Positions 14,370 to 21,545 of a DNA stretch of 28,483 nucleotides are shown one piece after another (positions within the stretch are counted from its first letter, which is position 1; every line of letters begins with the position of its first letter). The stretch is taken from NCBI GenBank assembly GCA_019347775.1, contig JAHWKP010000003.1, forward strand, positions 1-28,483, written 5' to 3'. The DNA is from Actinomycetota bacterium. GTDB lineage: Bacteria > Actinomycetota > Acidimicrobiia > Acidimicrobiales > JAHWKP01. The position numbers were made by a program, and so were the translations under genes. The notes beneath the pieces are model-generated. The model saw nothing but the letters and a program-made list of their open reading frames with translations, did not search any database and was not told where the DNA came from.

Positions 14370-14897
14370 TCAGAGCTCCAAGAGATAGGCAAGCCCCCAA
14401 CGCTCGCCACTACCGGTTCCACGCCCACCGTAGTGAGCCGACGGCTCGAAGTCGTGCTCCGGAGCTCTTCGGAATCCGAGGCGCTCGTAGAGAGCTCGGG
14501 CCGAGGTCATGACCGGCGCGGTGTGAAGGGCGATATAGCTCGCTCCCGAGCAGCGCGCCCGCTCCATGCATTCCAGGGTCAGCGCAGCCCCGAGCCCCTG
14601 ACCTCGGGCTGCAGGATCCACCGCCAGTAGCCGGAGCACGGCTCCCCCGGCGGGCCAGGGGTGCTCATCGTCGGCGGCGTCACGTACCAGCGTGACCGTT
14701 CCCAGGAGGCGACCGTCCCTCTCGGCCACGATCACGTCGGCGATCTCGACGCGACTTCGGACATCGGCCAGTTCGGCGCGATACGGACCGGCGACTTCGA
14801 CAGGAAAGCGTGACAGGTGCTCCTCGTTCCACTCGACGAGCAGGGAGGCAACCATCTCTGCCTCTTCGAGTCTCATCTCGCGGATGAGAGCGGTCAT
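14370..14897 (-). CDS. GNAT family N-acetyltransferase
   Basis: Acetyltransferase of about 175 residues from ATG 14897. The core is VIVAERDGRLLGTVTLV followed by the acetyl-CoA motif LRLLAVDPAARGQGLGAALT and the late motif ARALYERLGFRRAPEHDF. The sequence SAHYGG and the closing AYLLEL strand match small GNATs that act on amino acids or small molecules; the substrate is unknown. It lies just upstream of, and may be transcribed with, the RsbW-like gene. ATG 14897 abuts the plus-strand ATG 14898 within a CATATG palindrome. The frame is open to 14981, but that extension lies inside the divergent gene, so a start at 14897 or at ATG 14876 is favoured. Confidence 0.85.
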   Translation of the reverse strand: MTALIREMRLEEAEMVASLLVEWNEEHLSRFPVEVAGPYRAELADVRSRVEIADVIVAERDGRLLGTVTLVRDAADDEHPWPAGGAVLRLLAVDPAARGQGLGAALTLECMERARCSGASYIALHTAPVMTSARALYERLGFRRAPEHDFEPSAHYGGRGTGSGERWGLAYLLEL

Positions 14898-14915
14898 ATG
14901 GCTAACGTCGTCCGA

Positions 14916-15359
14916 ATGCGGGCGGTTCGCCTCGAGAATGTCCCTACCCAACTCTTCCTCGAGTCCCAGGACCACCAGCATGACTTGATCCGTGAGCTAC
15001 AGCTGATCGAAGTGGGCGGGCGGTTCGACGTCTCCCACACTGAGATTTCCCACGAACTCGCCCGCCTCATCGCCGACATCCTGACCCGGTACAAGGACGT
15101 GCGCACGGTGACCCGCAATCAGGCGCTGGCGGCCCTCGAGAGAGGTGAGGCAACGGTCACGCTAGATGTACCGGTACGCGACGGGATGGTTAAAGCCCTG
15201 ACGGAATGGCTGGCCCTCCTCGATCAGGCGGATCGCCTGTGCGCCGACGGCGAACTGCTACTCGTGGCGGCTAGTCCCGAGGTTCGCCAATTGCGCCAGT
15301 GGTACGTCGACGAGCTAGTCGCCCGCATCCCGTCCGCTCAACAGCCGGCACAGGCCTAA
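14916..15359 (+). CDS. Conserved actinobacterial hypothetical next to the RsbW-like ATPase
   Basis: A 147-residue, largely helical protein of unknown function. The opening (RAVRLENVPTQLFLESQDHQ, HDLIRELQLIEVG) and the C-terminal part LLDQADRLCADGELLLVAASPEVRQLRQWYVDEL recur in actinobacterial proteins that I recall being encoded beside RsbW-like ATP-binding proteins, as here. That makes a role in the same regulatory circuit plausible, but it is an inference from context. ATG 14916 gives the family-like N-terminus; ATG 14898, in the CATATG palindrome, is an alternative that adds six residues. No ribosome-binding site decides between them. Confidence 0.7.
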   Translation: MRAVRLENVPTQLFLESQDHQHDLIRELQLIEVGGRFDVSHTEISHELARLIADILTRYKDVRTVTRNQALAALERGEATVTLDVPVRDGMVKALTEWLALLDQADRLCADGELLLVAASPEVRQLRQWYVDELVARIPSAQQPAQA

Positions 15360-15392
15360 CTCCATCCTCCCCTGGGCAGGGACGGTGTTAGC
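15358..15392. terminator. Imperfect inverted repeat between convergent genes
   Basis: CTAAC near 15358 pairs with GTTAG near 15392, with interrupted pairing (CC/GG, TCC/GGA) inside the arms. It spans the gap between the convergent 14916 and DUF2188 genes and could serve as a bidirectional terminator, although it has no T tract. Confidence 0.3.
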
Positions 15393-15618
15393 CCGGTGTT
15401 GAGCGCGGATCCTCACCGTAGGTGAACTCCTCGGCGATCTTTCCGTCCTGGTTGTGCACGATCACCTGTCCGAGCGGAGCCTGCTGGGCGAGTTCCTTTG
15501 CGTGGGCCAGGGCGTTGTCCTTGTTGTCGACCAGGAATTCGGCTTCAGCCGCGCCCTCCTGCTTGACCTCCCAGCTGTTGACGTTCGGTACGACGTGGTA
15601 GACGGTTCGATTTGTCAT
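15388..15618 (-). CDS. DUF2188 domain protein
   Basis: A 76-residue protein matching the DUF2188 pattern: VYHVVPN, WEVKQEGA, a Lys/Ala-rich helix (NALAHAKELAQQ), then VIVHNQDGKIAEEFTYGEDP. The family is small and widespread, and its function is unknown. The start at ATG 15618 (MTNRTVYHV) fits the family; the frame also extends six residues upstream to 15636. It lies 40 bp downstream of the acyl-CoA dehydrogenase gene on the same strand. Confidence 0.8.
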   Translation of the reverse strand: MTNRTVYHVVPNVNSWEVKQEGAAEAEFLVDNKDNALAHAKELAQQAPLGQVIVHNQDGKIAEEFTYGEDPRSTPG

Positions 15619-15658
15619 GGGGTAACCGATACCCAAGCAGGTGCCGGGAGAACCTCCG

Positions 15659-16765
15659 TTAGACGGGATCCAGGTCCAGGCCCATGCGGTGCTGGCCGGC
15701 GTGGGCGAGAGTGGTCTCTCCCGGGTACGGGTGGTACAGCGCGGCCCGTAGGTCGCGGGTCATGCGGTCGACCGGCCCACGTCGGGCGTAGGCCCCTCCC
15801 CCGGCCACCTCGGCGCCCACGACCGCAATCTCCTGGCAGGCGATAGTGACCACCCGCTTCATCTGCTGAAGGGCCACGAAGTTGTCAACCGTGGGTTCGG
15901 GGTCGTCGCCGAGATCGGCCAGCACTGCGTCGAGGGCCCATCGGGCGGTGCGGAGATGAGCGTCCAGCAGGCCGACCTGCCGGGCTGCGCCGGGCTTGAT
16001 CTTGCCACTCGCGAGGACGACATCGACCAGGCCCTCGGCGACGCCGAGGTACGTGCTGTAGACGACGGGCCACGCGTGCAGCGACGCCACCAGTAGCGGG
16101 CGATCGAGCTCACCCCACGTCCGGCGGGCCGAGACCTGAGCTTCTGCGACGAATACATCCTCGAGGACGACGTCATCGCTTCCGGTCCCACGCATGCCGG
16201 CCGCGTCCCAGGTCTTCTCAAGGCTGACGCCTTCGGCGCTGAGCGGCAGCCCGAAGACGATGACTTCCGCTCCCGGAGTGGGCTCGTCTATCACCGCGAA
16301 AGTGACTGCCACCTGAGCTGCCGGAGAGATGCTGGCGAAGGTCTTGCGGCCGCTTACCCGCCAGCCGCCCTCGACCGGCGTAGCAACCGCGGTCGGCTTG
16401 GTCCAGTCGTTGCCACCGGTCGACACGAAGATCGCGCGGTCGTCGTTGGCCTTACGCAACATCGGCTCGACCACCTTGTCCCCTCGGCGGAACCGCCACG
16501 CAGCCGCGAGCACTACATGCAGATGCATCGAGCAGGCCAGCGCGGTCGAGCCGCAGGCGCGGGCGATGATCCGTTGGGCCTCGGCCACTTGTCGCGTCAG
16601 GGCGCCCATGCCACCGAGATCGGTCGGCACCGGCGCGGCCAGGTACCCGAGGTCACGCGCCGCGGCGACTCCCTCCTCTACGAACGACCCCTCGAGGTCA
16701 TGGCGGTCAGCATGGGGGGCGGCCGCGGTCGCGACTTCGCCGGCAATCTTGTTCAGTAAGTCCAT
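15659..16765 (-). CDS. Acyl-CoA dehydrogenase family protein
   Basis: Flavoprotein of the acyl-CoA dehydrogenase superfamily, 368 residues. The N-terminal helical domain includes LGYLAAPVPTDLGGMGA; the middle beta domain includes GGWRVSGRKTFASISPAA and TWDAAGMRGTGSDDVVLEDVFV, the characteristic strand pair; the C-terminal helical bundle includes the Arg-rich DRMTRDLRAALYHPYPG. The catalytic Glu of classical dehydrogenases is not obvious. The sequence resembles the subgroup that includes flavin-dependent monooxygenase or desulfurisation-type (DszC-like) members, so the exact reaction is open. The start ATG has TAACGT exactly 6 nt upstream, a leaderless signature. It is divergent from the HxlR-type regulator, which may control it. 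Confidence 0.85.
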   Translation of the reverse strand: MDLLNKIAGEVATAAAPHADRHDLEGSFVEEGVAAARDLGYLAAPVPTDLGGMGALTRQVAEAQRIIARACGSTALACSMHLHVVLAAAWRFRRGDKVVEPMLRKANDDRAIFVSTGGNDWTKPTAVATPVEGGWRVSGRKTFASISPAAQVAVTFAVIDEPTPGAEVIVFGLPLSAEGVSLEKTWDAAGMRGTGSDDVVLEDVFVAEAQVSARRTWGELDRPLLVASLHAWPVVYSTYLGVAEGLVDVVLASGKIKPGAARQVGLLDAHLRTARWALDAVLADLGDDPEPTVDNFVALQQMKRVVTIACQEIAVVGAEVAGGGAYARRGPVDRMTRDLRAALYHPYPGETTLAHAGQHRMGLDLDPV

Positions 16766-16817
16766 ATATGCACGTTACGGACGGCACGCAGCTCTCCGGA
16801 AGTGCAGAATCTGGACC
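16766..16817. promoter_or_regulatory. Short divergent promoter region between acyl-CoA dehydrogenase and HxlR genes
   Basis: The 52-bp gap contains a minus-strand TAACGT 6 nt before the dehydrogenase ATG and a plus-strand CAGAAT 7 nt before the regulator GTG. Both would start transcription at or next to the start codon. The small gap means that one bound regulator dimer could affect both genes. Confidence 0.5.
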
Positions 16818-17483
16818 GTGAAGAGCTATGACGAGTACTGCCCGATCGCCATGGGAGCCGAGGCGATCGGAGACAGATGGACGCCGTTGGTCCTTCGTGA
16901 GCTGATCTGTGGCTCAGAGCGGTTCTCCGAGATCCACCGGGGAATTCCCCGGATGTCCAAGACGCTGCTGGTTCAGCGACTGAAGCAACTGGAACGCCTT
17001 GGAATTCTGGAGCGCCGTCCCGGGCCGACCTATCACCTGACGCCAGCGGGGCTGGATCTCGAGGGGGTGGTCTGGGGCATGGGCCTCTGGGCCATGCAAT
17101 GGCTCTTCGGCGATCCAGCGAAAGAGCACCTCGACGGCGCGCATCTCATCTGGCGAGTGAGGCAGAGGATCATTCCCGAGCGACTACCGCAGCGCCGTAC
17201 GGTCCTACGATTCGACTTTCCAGGCGCGAGCCGCGGCAAGTGCATCTGGTTGTTGCTTGACCCAGAGGGTTCCTCCGTCTGCGACCGAGACGAAGGGTTC
17301 GACGTCGACCTTCGGGTCACGGCCGACATCGTCGAGTTCATGCGGGTATGGGCCGGTCGCAGCACCTGGCGCGACGCGATTGAGGCGGGCAAATTGCGCT
17401 TAGAAGGCCCGCGGGCGCTGACTCGAGACTTCCCCAACTGGTTCGCCCTGAGCCCCTTCGCTGAGTCGAAGGCCGCTTCCTGA
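16818..17483 (+). CDS. HxlR family transcriptional regulator with SCP2-like C-terminal domain
   Basis: A 221-residue regulator. Residues 1-95 form the HxlR winged helix-turn-helix: YCPIAMGAEAIGDRWTPLVL, FSEIHRGIPRMSKTLLVQRL and LERRPGPTYHLTPAG, with a conserved N-terminal Cys in EYCPIA. The C-terminal half (RRTVLRFDFPG, DVDLRVTADIVEFMRVWAGR, WRDAIEAGKLRLEGP) resembles the SCP2 sterol-transfer fold that some actinobacterial HxlR proteins carry, suggesting sensing of a hydrophobic ligand. GTG 16818 is chosen because the domain begins there and CAGAAT lies 7 nt upstream; the frame is open to 16329 only as a shadow of the divergent dehydrogenase gene. Confidence 0.88.
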   Translation: MKSYDEYCPIAMGAEAIGDRWTPLVLRELICGSERFSEIHRGIPRMSKTLLVQRLKQLERLGILERRPGPTYHLTPAGLDLEGVVWGMGLWAMQWLFGDPAKEHLDGAHLIWRVRQRIIPERLPQRRTVLRFDFPGASRGKCIWLLLDPEGSSVCDRDEGFDVDLRVTADIVEFMRVWAGRSTWRDAIEAGKLRLEGPRALTRDFPNWFALSPFAESKAAS

Positions 17484-17519
17484 TCCGCCGCCCCCAAACC
17501 CATCACCACCGAGCTTGGT

Positions 17520-18110
17520 TCAGAAGTTCCCAATGGTGCCGCCGTCGGCCAGTCGGGCAAGCAGCTCGACCATTCGGGCGCCGGGTGGGCGGTTCCAGTC
17601 GCCCAGGCTGTGGACGACGCGGTCGCGACGAAGGTTGTAGACGGCTGACCACAGATGGTCCCACCAGATCCGGGCTTCGGCTGATTCGTCACCGTCGAGG
17701 GGGCCGACCTCGCGGTAGCCGGCGAGTACCCGCCCGATGGCGCGAGCGGGCACGAGTCGGAAGTCGACAGCGGGGTCGCCCCAACCCGCGTCGCCCCAGT
17801 CGATGAGAGCGCTGTACTCGCCCGTCTCCTTGGCGAGCACATTGGCGGGCTGCGCGTCGCCGTGGACGAACCGCCGGTATCCGTCCGCGGAGATGACGGC
17901 GGGACGGAGACGATCGAACCACTGGGCGAGAGTGCGGGCGTTGTCAGCGTTGATAGCACCTTCGTCGACTGCAGCGGCCAGCAAAGAGGGCAGACGGTCG
18001 ACAGCAGTGACCGCCACATCGAGTCGGTGCTTGGCGGTGATCGCGCTCAGCTGCTCGACGGTCAACTGCGGGAACGCCACGTCGTCCCACGGTTCACGCC
18101 AGACCCCCAT
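17520..18110 (-). CDS. Phosphotransferase family protein, N-lobe missing
   Basis: The C-terminal catalytic lobe of an aminoglycoside/choline kinase-like phosphotransferase (APH fold). It contains the catalytic loop FVHGDAQPANVL and the metal-binding motif ALIDWGDAGWGDPAVDF, then helices typical of the family (WWDHLWSAVYNLRRDR). At 196 residues it lacks the roughly 100-residue N-lobe with the ATP-binding Lys, and only 50 bp separate it from the upstream methyltransferase stop, so the missing part is not encoded in another frame. It could be a decaying remnant or a divergent short form. The start at ATG 18110 has no good ribosome-binding site. The substrate cannot be inferred, and an antibiotic-resistance role should not be assumed. 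Confidence 0.7.
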   Translation of the reverse strand: MGVWREPWDDVAFPQLTVEQLSAITAKHRLDVAVTAVDRLPSLLAAAVDEGAINADNARTLAQWFDRLRPAVISADGYRRFVHGDAQPANVLAKETGEYSALIDWGDAGWGDPAVDFRLVPARAIGRVLAGYREVGPLDGDESAEARIWWDHLWSAVYNLRRDRVVHSLGDWNRPPGARMVELLARLADGGTIGNF

Positions 18111-18160
18111 CGCCGCATCCTCGTTCGGATCGCGGCCGCCCAGCCACCTGATAAACGGCC

Positions 18161-18778
18161 CTAGGGAGCCACGGCGATGCCCAGAGAGTCGGCGCCCACG
18201 AATTTCGGGGCACCCTTCTCGTAGAAGACATCGATCTCAGAGATCGAGAAGCCGGCGTCGGTCAAAAGCTCGACAATGGGACGGGTGAGGTGACAGCCGC
18301 CGAAGATGCGCTTCTGCACCGGCTCAAGACGGTGCTGCCAGCGCCGAACCCGTTCATCGGGAGCCAGCCCGTGTTCGACAAAGTGAAGGGTTCCGCCCGG
18401 CTTGAGGACGCGGCGGAGCTCTCCTAGAGCCCTGCGGGCGTCGGGGATCGTGCACAACGTCCAGGTCGAGAGGGCCGTGTCGAAGCTGTCCTCAGGCAAG
18501 GGCAACGACTGGCCGTCCAGGCCGGACCGCCGGATCGGAACGTCGGCCGCGTCAACTCGTTTCCTGGCCAGATTCCACCCGACGTCAGCAGGCTCGATAG
18601 CCGTGACCGCTGTTACATCACCCGGATAAAACGGGATATTGAGCCCCGATCCGAACCCCAATTCGATGACTTCTCCGTGCAAGCCTTGGCACGCCCGGCG
18701 CCGGAGCGGCTCGACCATCTTGAGGCCGCACGCAACATTGATGATGCGAGGCAACACCTGCTCGCGGTACATGCCCAT
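18161..18778 (-). CDS. Class I SAM-dependent methyltransferase
   Basis: UbiE/methyltransferase-11-like enzyme of 205 residues, acceptor unknown. The SAM-binding motif I is seen as VIELGFGSGLNIPFYP, motif II as VTAIEPADVGWNLAR, then LPLPEDSFDTALSTWTLCTI and LRRVLKPGGTLHFVEHG. The C-terminal part (WQHRLEPVQKRIFGGCHLTR) matches small actinobacterial methyltransferases that follow the MYREQVLPRIINVACG opening. ATG 18778 is favoured because a GAGGAGG Shine-Dalgarno lies 5 nt upstream; the frame extends ten residues further to 18808. Confidence 0.9.
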   Translation of the reverse strand: MGMYREQVLPRIINVACGLKMVEPLRRRACQGLHGEVIELGFGSGLNIPFYPGDVTAVTAIEPADVGWNLARKRVDAADVPIRRSGLDGQSLPLPEDSFDTALSTWTLCTIPDARRALGELRRVLKPGGTLHFVEHGLAPDERVRRWQHRLEPVQKRIFGGCHLTRPIVELLTDAGFSISEIDVFYEKGAPKFVGADSLGIAVAP

Positions 18779-18847
18779 CTCGACCTCCTCGATCAGTGAC
18801 CGCGGCACTGTACCGGCGGGCCTCAGACGGGATCGGGCGCAGGGTCG

Positions 18848-18853
18848 TACAAT
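18848..18853 (+). promoter_or_regulatory. TACAAT -10 element before the class II aldolase gene
   Basis: TACAAT is followed by exactly 6 nt and then ATG 18860. This places the transcription start at the A of the start codon, and no ribosome-binding site is needed or seen. It is the clearest leaderless promoter in the window. Confidence 0.6.
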
Positions 18854-18859
18854 TGGGGC

Positions 18860-19636
18860 ATGCCTGCGTCCGAGCAGAAGGAACTCAAGCTGGACCTACC
18901 GCCGGAATTCGACAAGGTCGAAGACGAGCGCCTCCACCGCAAGCAGCGACTGGCTGCCGCGTTCCGGCTATTCAGCGCTTTTGGATTCAACGAGGGCATC
19001 GCCGGCCACATCACGGCCAGGGATCCCGAGTTTCCGGATCGATTCTGGGTGAATCCCTTCGGGATGCATTTCGGCCACATCCGCGTATCCGACCTGATCT
19101 GCGTCAACCACGAAGGTGAAGTGGTCGAGGGCGATCGGCCGGTCAATACGGCGGCCTTCGTAATCCACTCCCAGATCCATGCAGCCCGACCCGAGGCGGT
19201 CGCGGCTGCCCACGCCCACTCGCTCTACGGCAAAAGCTGGTCGTCCCTCGCCCGCAAGCTCGATCCGATCACCCAGGACGTCTGCGCGTTCTACGACGAC
19301 CACGAGCTCTTCGACGACTACACCGGCGTGGTGCTCGACCTCCAGGAGGGCAAGCGCATTGCCCACGCCCTCGGCGACGCCAAGGCCGTGATACTGCGCA
19401 ACCACGGGCTCCTGACCGTCGGCCAGACCGTCGACGAAGCCGCCTGGTGGTTCATCACCATGGAGCGCTCCTGTCAGGCCCAGCTGCTCGCTGAAGCCGC
19501 AGGCAAGCCGGTGCTCATCGATCCGGAGCAGGCGAAAATTGCCGCCGGGCAGGTCGGCTCCCCCATCGCGGGATGGTTCAGCTTCCAGCCGCTGTATCAG
19601 CGCATCGTCCGCGACCAGCCAGACCTGTTGGAGTAA
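18860..19636 (+). CDS. Class II aldolase/adducin family protein
   Basis: A 258-residue zinc-dependent class II aldolase fold protein. The metal-binding histidines are in AAHAHSLYGK (about 117-126) and in LRNHGLLTVG (about 175-184), with GIAGHITARDPEFPDRFWVNP forming the first family motif. This subgroup includes aldolases and decarboxylases acting on short sugars or hydroxy acids, and adducin-like members of unknown activity; the substrate cannot be told. It is divergent from the methyltransferase gene (81 bp apart) and followed 47 bp later by the DUF4282 gene. Confidence 0.88.
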   Translation: MPASEQKELKLDLPPEFDKVEDERLHRKQRLAAAFRLFSAFGFNEGIAGHITARDPEFPDRFWVNPFGMHFGHIRVSDLICVNHEGEVVEGDRPVNTAAFVIHSQIHAARPEAVAAAHAHSLYGKSWSSLARKLDPITQDVCAFYDDHELFDDYTGVVLDLQEGKRIAHALGDAKAVILRNHGLLTVGQTVDEAAWWFITMERSCQAQLLAEAAGKPVLIDPEQAKIAAGQVGSPIAGWFSFQPLYQRIVRDQPDLLE

Positions 19637-19683
19637 GTTCGCCGCCATCCGGCGCCTTCGGCGCGAACAAGGGGGGACGAGAC

Positions 19684-20007
19684 ATGGGTGATTTTTTCAG
19701 GGCATTGTTCGACTTCAACTTTCAAAGCTTCATCACTATGAAGCTGGTGAAGCCGCTTTATGTCATCTTCGTCGTGCTCGCCGGCTTGGGCGCCCTCTTC
19801 TCTCTTCTCACGATGCTCCGGTTCGGCGGAGCTGGCATCATCATGGCGTTGATCTTCGTCCCGCTCTACTTCCTGTTCATCGTCGTGACGATGCGGGTGT
19901 GGATGGAAGTCATCGTCTTGCTGTTCGACATCAACGACCGCGTCGAAACCCTCGCCGCCGGTCAGCAGCGTCCTCCGACCAACCCCGGATCACTACCTCC
20001 GCTCTAG
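19684..20007 (+). CDS. DUF4282 membrane protein
   Basis: A 107-residue membrane protein. The N-terminal FFRALFDFNFQSFITMKLVK is the DUF4282 opening, followed by two transmembrane helices (about 24-44 and 51-70) and the segment MEVIVLLFDINDRVETL. Function unknown. ATG 19684 follows an AAGGGGGG-type ribosome-binding site. The upstream open frame to 19573 is the shadow of the aldolase gene's end. Its stop overlaps the gcvPB stop in the palindrome CTAG (20004-20007), so the two genes converge with no terminator space. Confidence 0.85.
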   Translation: MGDFFRALFDFNFQSFITMKLVKPLYVIFVVLAGLGALFSLLTMLRFGGAGIIMALIFVPLYFLFIVVTMRVWMEVIVLLFDINDRVETLAAGQQRPPTNPGSLPPL

Positions 20008-21545
20008 CTCAAGCGGTCGGATTCATCCGCAGCCCGAGCGTCGAAGGTGGGCACCAGTCGCCGGGCGGCGCGGGCTTCGTCGACCCGGCCCACCGGTGTG
20101 GTGCGCGGAGCGGCTGCGGCGTCCTCAGGCGAGGCCGCGATGCGCTCCAGGGCCGAGGCCAGCGCCTCCAGGGTCTGCAGGCTCTCGGTTTCGGTGGGCT
20201 CGATCATGAGCGCTTCTTCGACGATCAGCGGGAAGTAGGTGGTCGGGGCGTGGAAGCCCTCTTCGAGGAGCCGCTTGGCCACGTCGACCGCTCGCAGGCC
20301 GCTCGAACGCTTGAGTGAGCCCGTGGACGCTACGAACTCGTGCATGTTCGGCCGGTCGAAGGGCACGTCGTAGACGCCCCGTAGTCGGTGGCGCAGCCAG
20401 TTGGCATTGAGCACGGCCCGCTCCGCGACCCGCTGCAGGCCGTCTCCCCCGCTGGCGAGGATGTACGAGTAGGCCCGGACTAGCGCCAGGGCGTTGCCGT
20501 GCCACGAGTGAACCCGCCCGATCGACTTAGGCGGTGTCTGCCAGGACCATCCCGAGTCGCCCCTCACCGGGCGCGGCCCGGGCAGGAAATCCACCAGCCG
20601 GCGCCCCACCGCCACGGGACCGGCGCCGGGACCTCCCCCGCCGTGAGGAACAGCAAATGTCTTGTGCAGGTTCATGTGGACGATGTCGAAACCCATATCG
20701 CCCGGGCGCGTCACCCCGAGAATGGCGTTGAGGTTGGCACCGTCGTAATAGAGCAGTCCACCGACCTCGTGAGTGGCGGCCGCGATCTCGGCGATGTCCT
20801 CCTCGAACAGACCCAATGTGTTGGGGTTGGTGAGCATGATGCCGGCTACGTCGTCGTCCAAGCGTTCTCGCAGCGCACCGAGGTCGACACAACCGCGGTC
20901 GTCGGAGGGCACTGTCACGGTTTCGTATCCGCCGAGCGTCACCGAGGCCGGGTTCGTCCCGTGGGCCGAGTCGGGGATCACGATCTTGGTGCGCTCCCGC
21001 CCGCCTTGTTCGGCATGCCAGGCCCGCATCAGTAGAAGCCCCGTCAGTTCCCCCGCCGCGCCGGCCGGAGGCTGAAGGGTGGCGGCTGCCATCCCCGTGA
21101 TCGCGCAAAGCCGCGCGTCCAGGTCGGCCAGCAACTCGAGCCAGCCCTGAGTCCAGCCCTCGGGCGTGGCGGGATGGGCATTGGTGAACCCGGGGAGTGA
21201 CGCGGCGTCGTCGCAGAGCTTCGGGTTGTACTTCATGGTGCAGCTGCCGAGTGGATACGCACCCAGGTCGACCGAGTACTGGCGGTGCGACAGGCGGGTC
21301 ACGTGGCCGACTAGGTCTCGTTCGGAGACCTCGGCGATGTCGAGCGGTTCCTCGCGCAGCAGACCGGCGGGGAGGAGATCCTCGGCCGGCCACTCCGGCA
21401 CATCGGTGGTCCGGAACGAGGCCGCCCGCCGTCCCGGTGCGGACAACTCAAAAATCGTCGGCTCGGAGTCGCGGCCCATGAGCGGGATGGAGCGGCCGGT
21501 CGCGCCCATCCCTCCGTTGGCCCGGGTCTGATCATCCGCAGTCAT
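20004..21545 (-). CDS. gcvPB: Glycine dehydrogenase (decarboxylating) subunit 2
   Basis: C-terminal half of the split P protein of the glycine cleavage system. Together with GcvPA it decarboxylates glycine with pyridoxal phosphate and passes the aminomethyl group to lipoyl-GcvH. In the 513-residue product the PLP lysine is Lys295 in VHMNLHKTFAVPHGGGGPG. Other family motifs are YPLGSCTMKYNPK (97-109), PDSAHGTNPASV (191-202) and YYDGANLNAILG (266-277). ATG 21545 overlaps the gcvPA stop in ATGA and has an AAGGCGG site 4 nt upstream. The open frame to 21857 is a shadow of gcvPA and is rejected. Confidence 0.95.
   Translation of the reverse strand: MTADDQTRANGGMGATGRSIPLMGRDSEPTIFELSAPGRRAASFRTTDVPEWPAEDLLPAGLLREEPLDIAEVSERDLVGHVTRLSHRQYSVDLGAYPLGSCTMKYNPKLCDDAASLPGFTNAHPATPEGWTQGWLELLADLDARLCAITGMAAATLQPPAGAAGELTGLLLMRAWHAEQGGRERTKIVIPDSAHGTNPASVTLGGYETVTVPSDDRGCVDLGALRERLDDDVAGIMLTNPNTLGLFEEDIAEIAAATHEVGGLLYYDGANLNAILGVTRPGDMGFDIVHMNLHKTFAVPHGGGGPGAGPVAVGRRLVDFLPGPRPVRGDSGWSWQTPPKSIGRVHSWHGNALALVRAYSYILASGGDGLQRVAERAVLNANWLRHRLRGVYDVPFDRPNMHEFVASTGSLKRSSGLRAVDVAKRLLEEGFHAPTTYFPLIVEEALMIEPTETESLQTLEALASALERIAASPEDAAAAPRTTPVGRVDEARAARRLVPTFDARAADESDRLS

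Noticed and set aside
16329..16817. 163-residue N-terminal extension of the HxlR regulator
   Set aside because: It is antisense to the acyl-CoA dehydrogenase gene and low in complexity. The regulator domain begins at GTG 16818, which has its own -10-like element.
17033..18019. 328-residue minus-strand Ser/Thr/Pro-rich ORF
   Set aside because: It is a shadow across the HxlR regulator and the phosphotransferase gene, both of which have clear family motifs.
17520..18110. Aminoglycoside resistance gene
   Set aside because: The APH-like fold alone does not indicate resistance. The N-lobe is missing and the family includes many small-molecule kinases.
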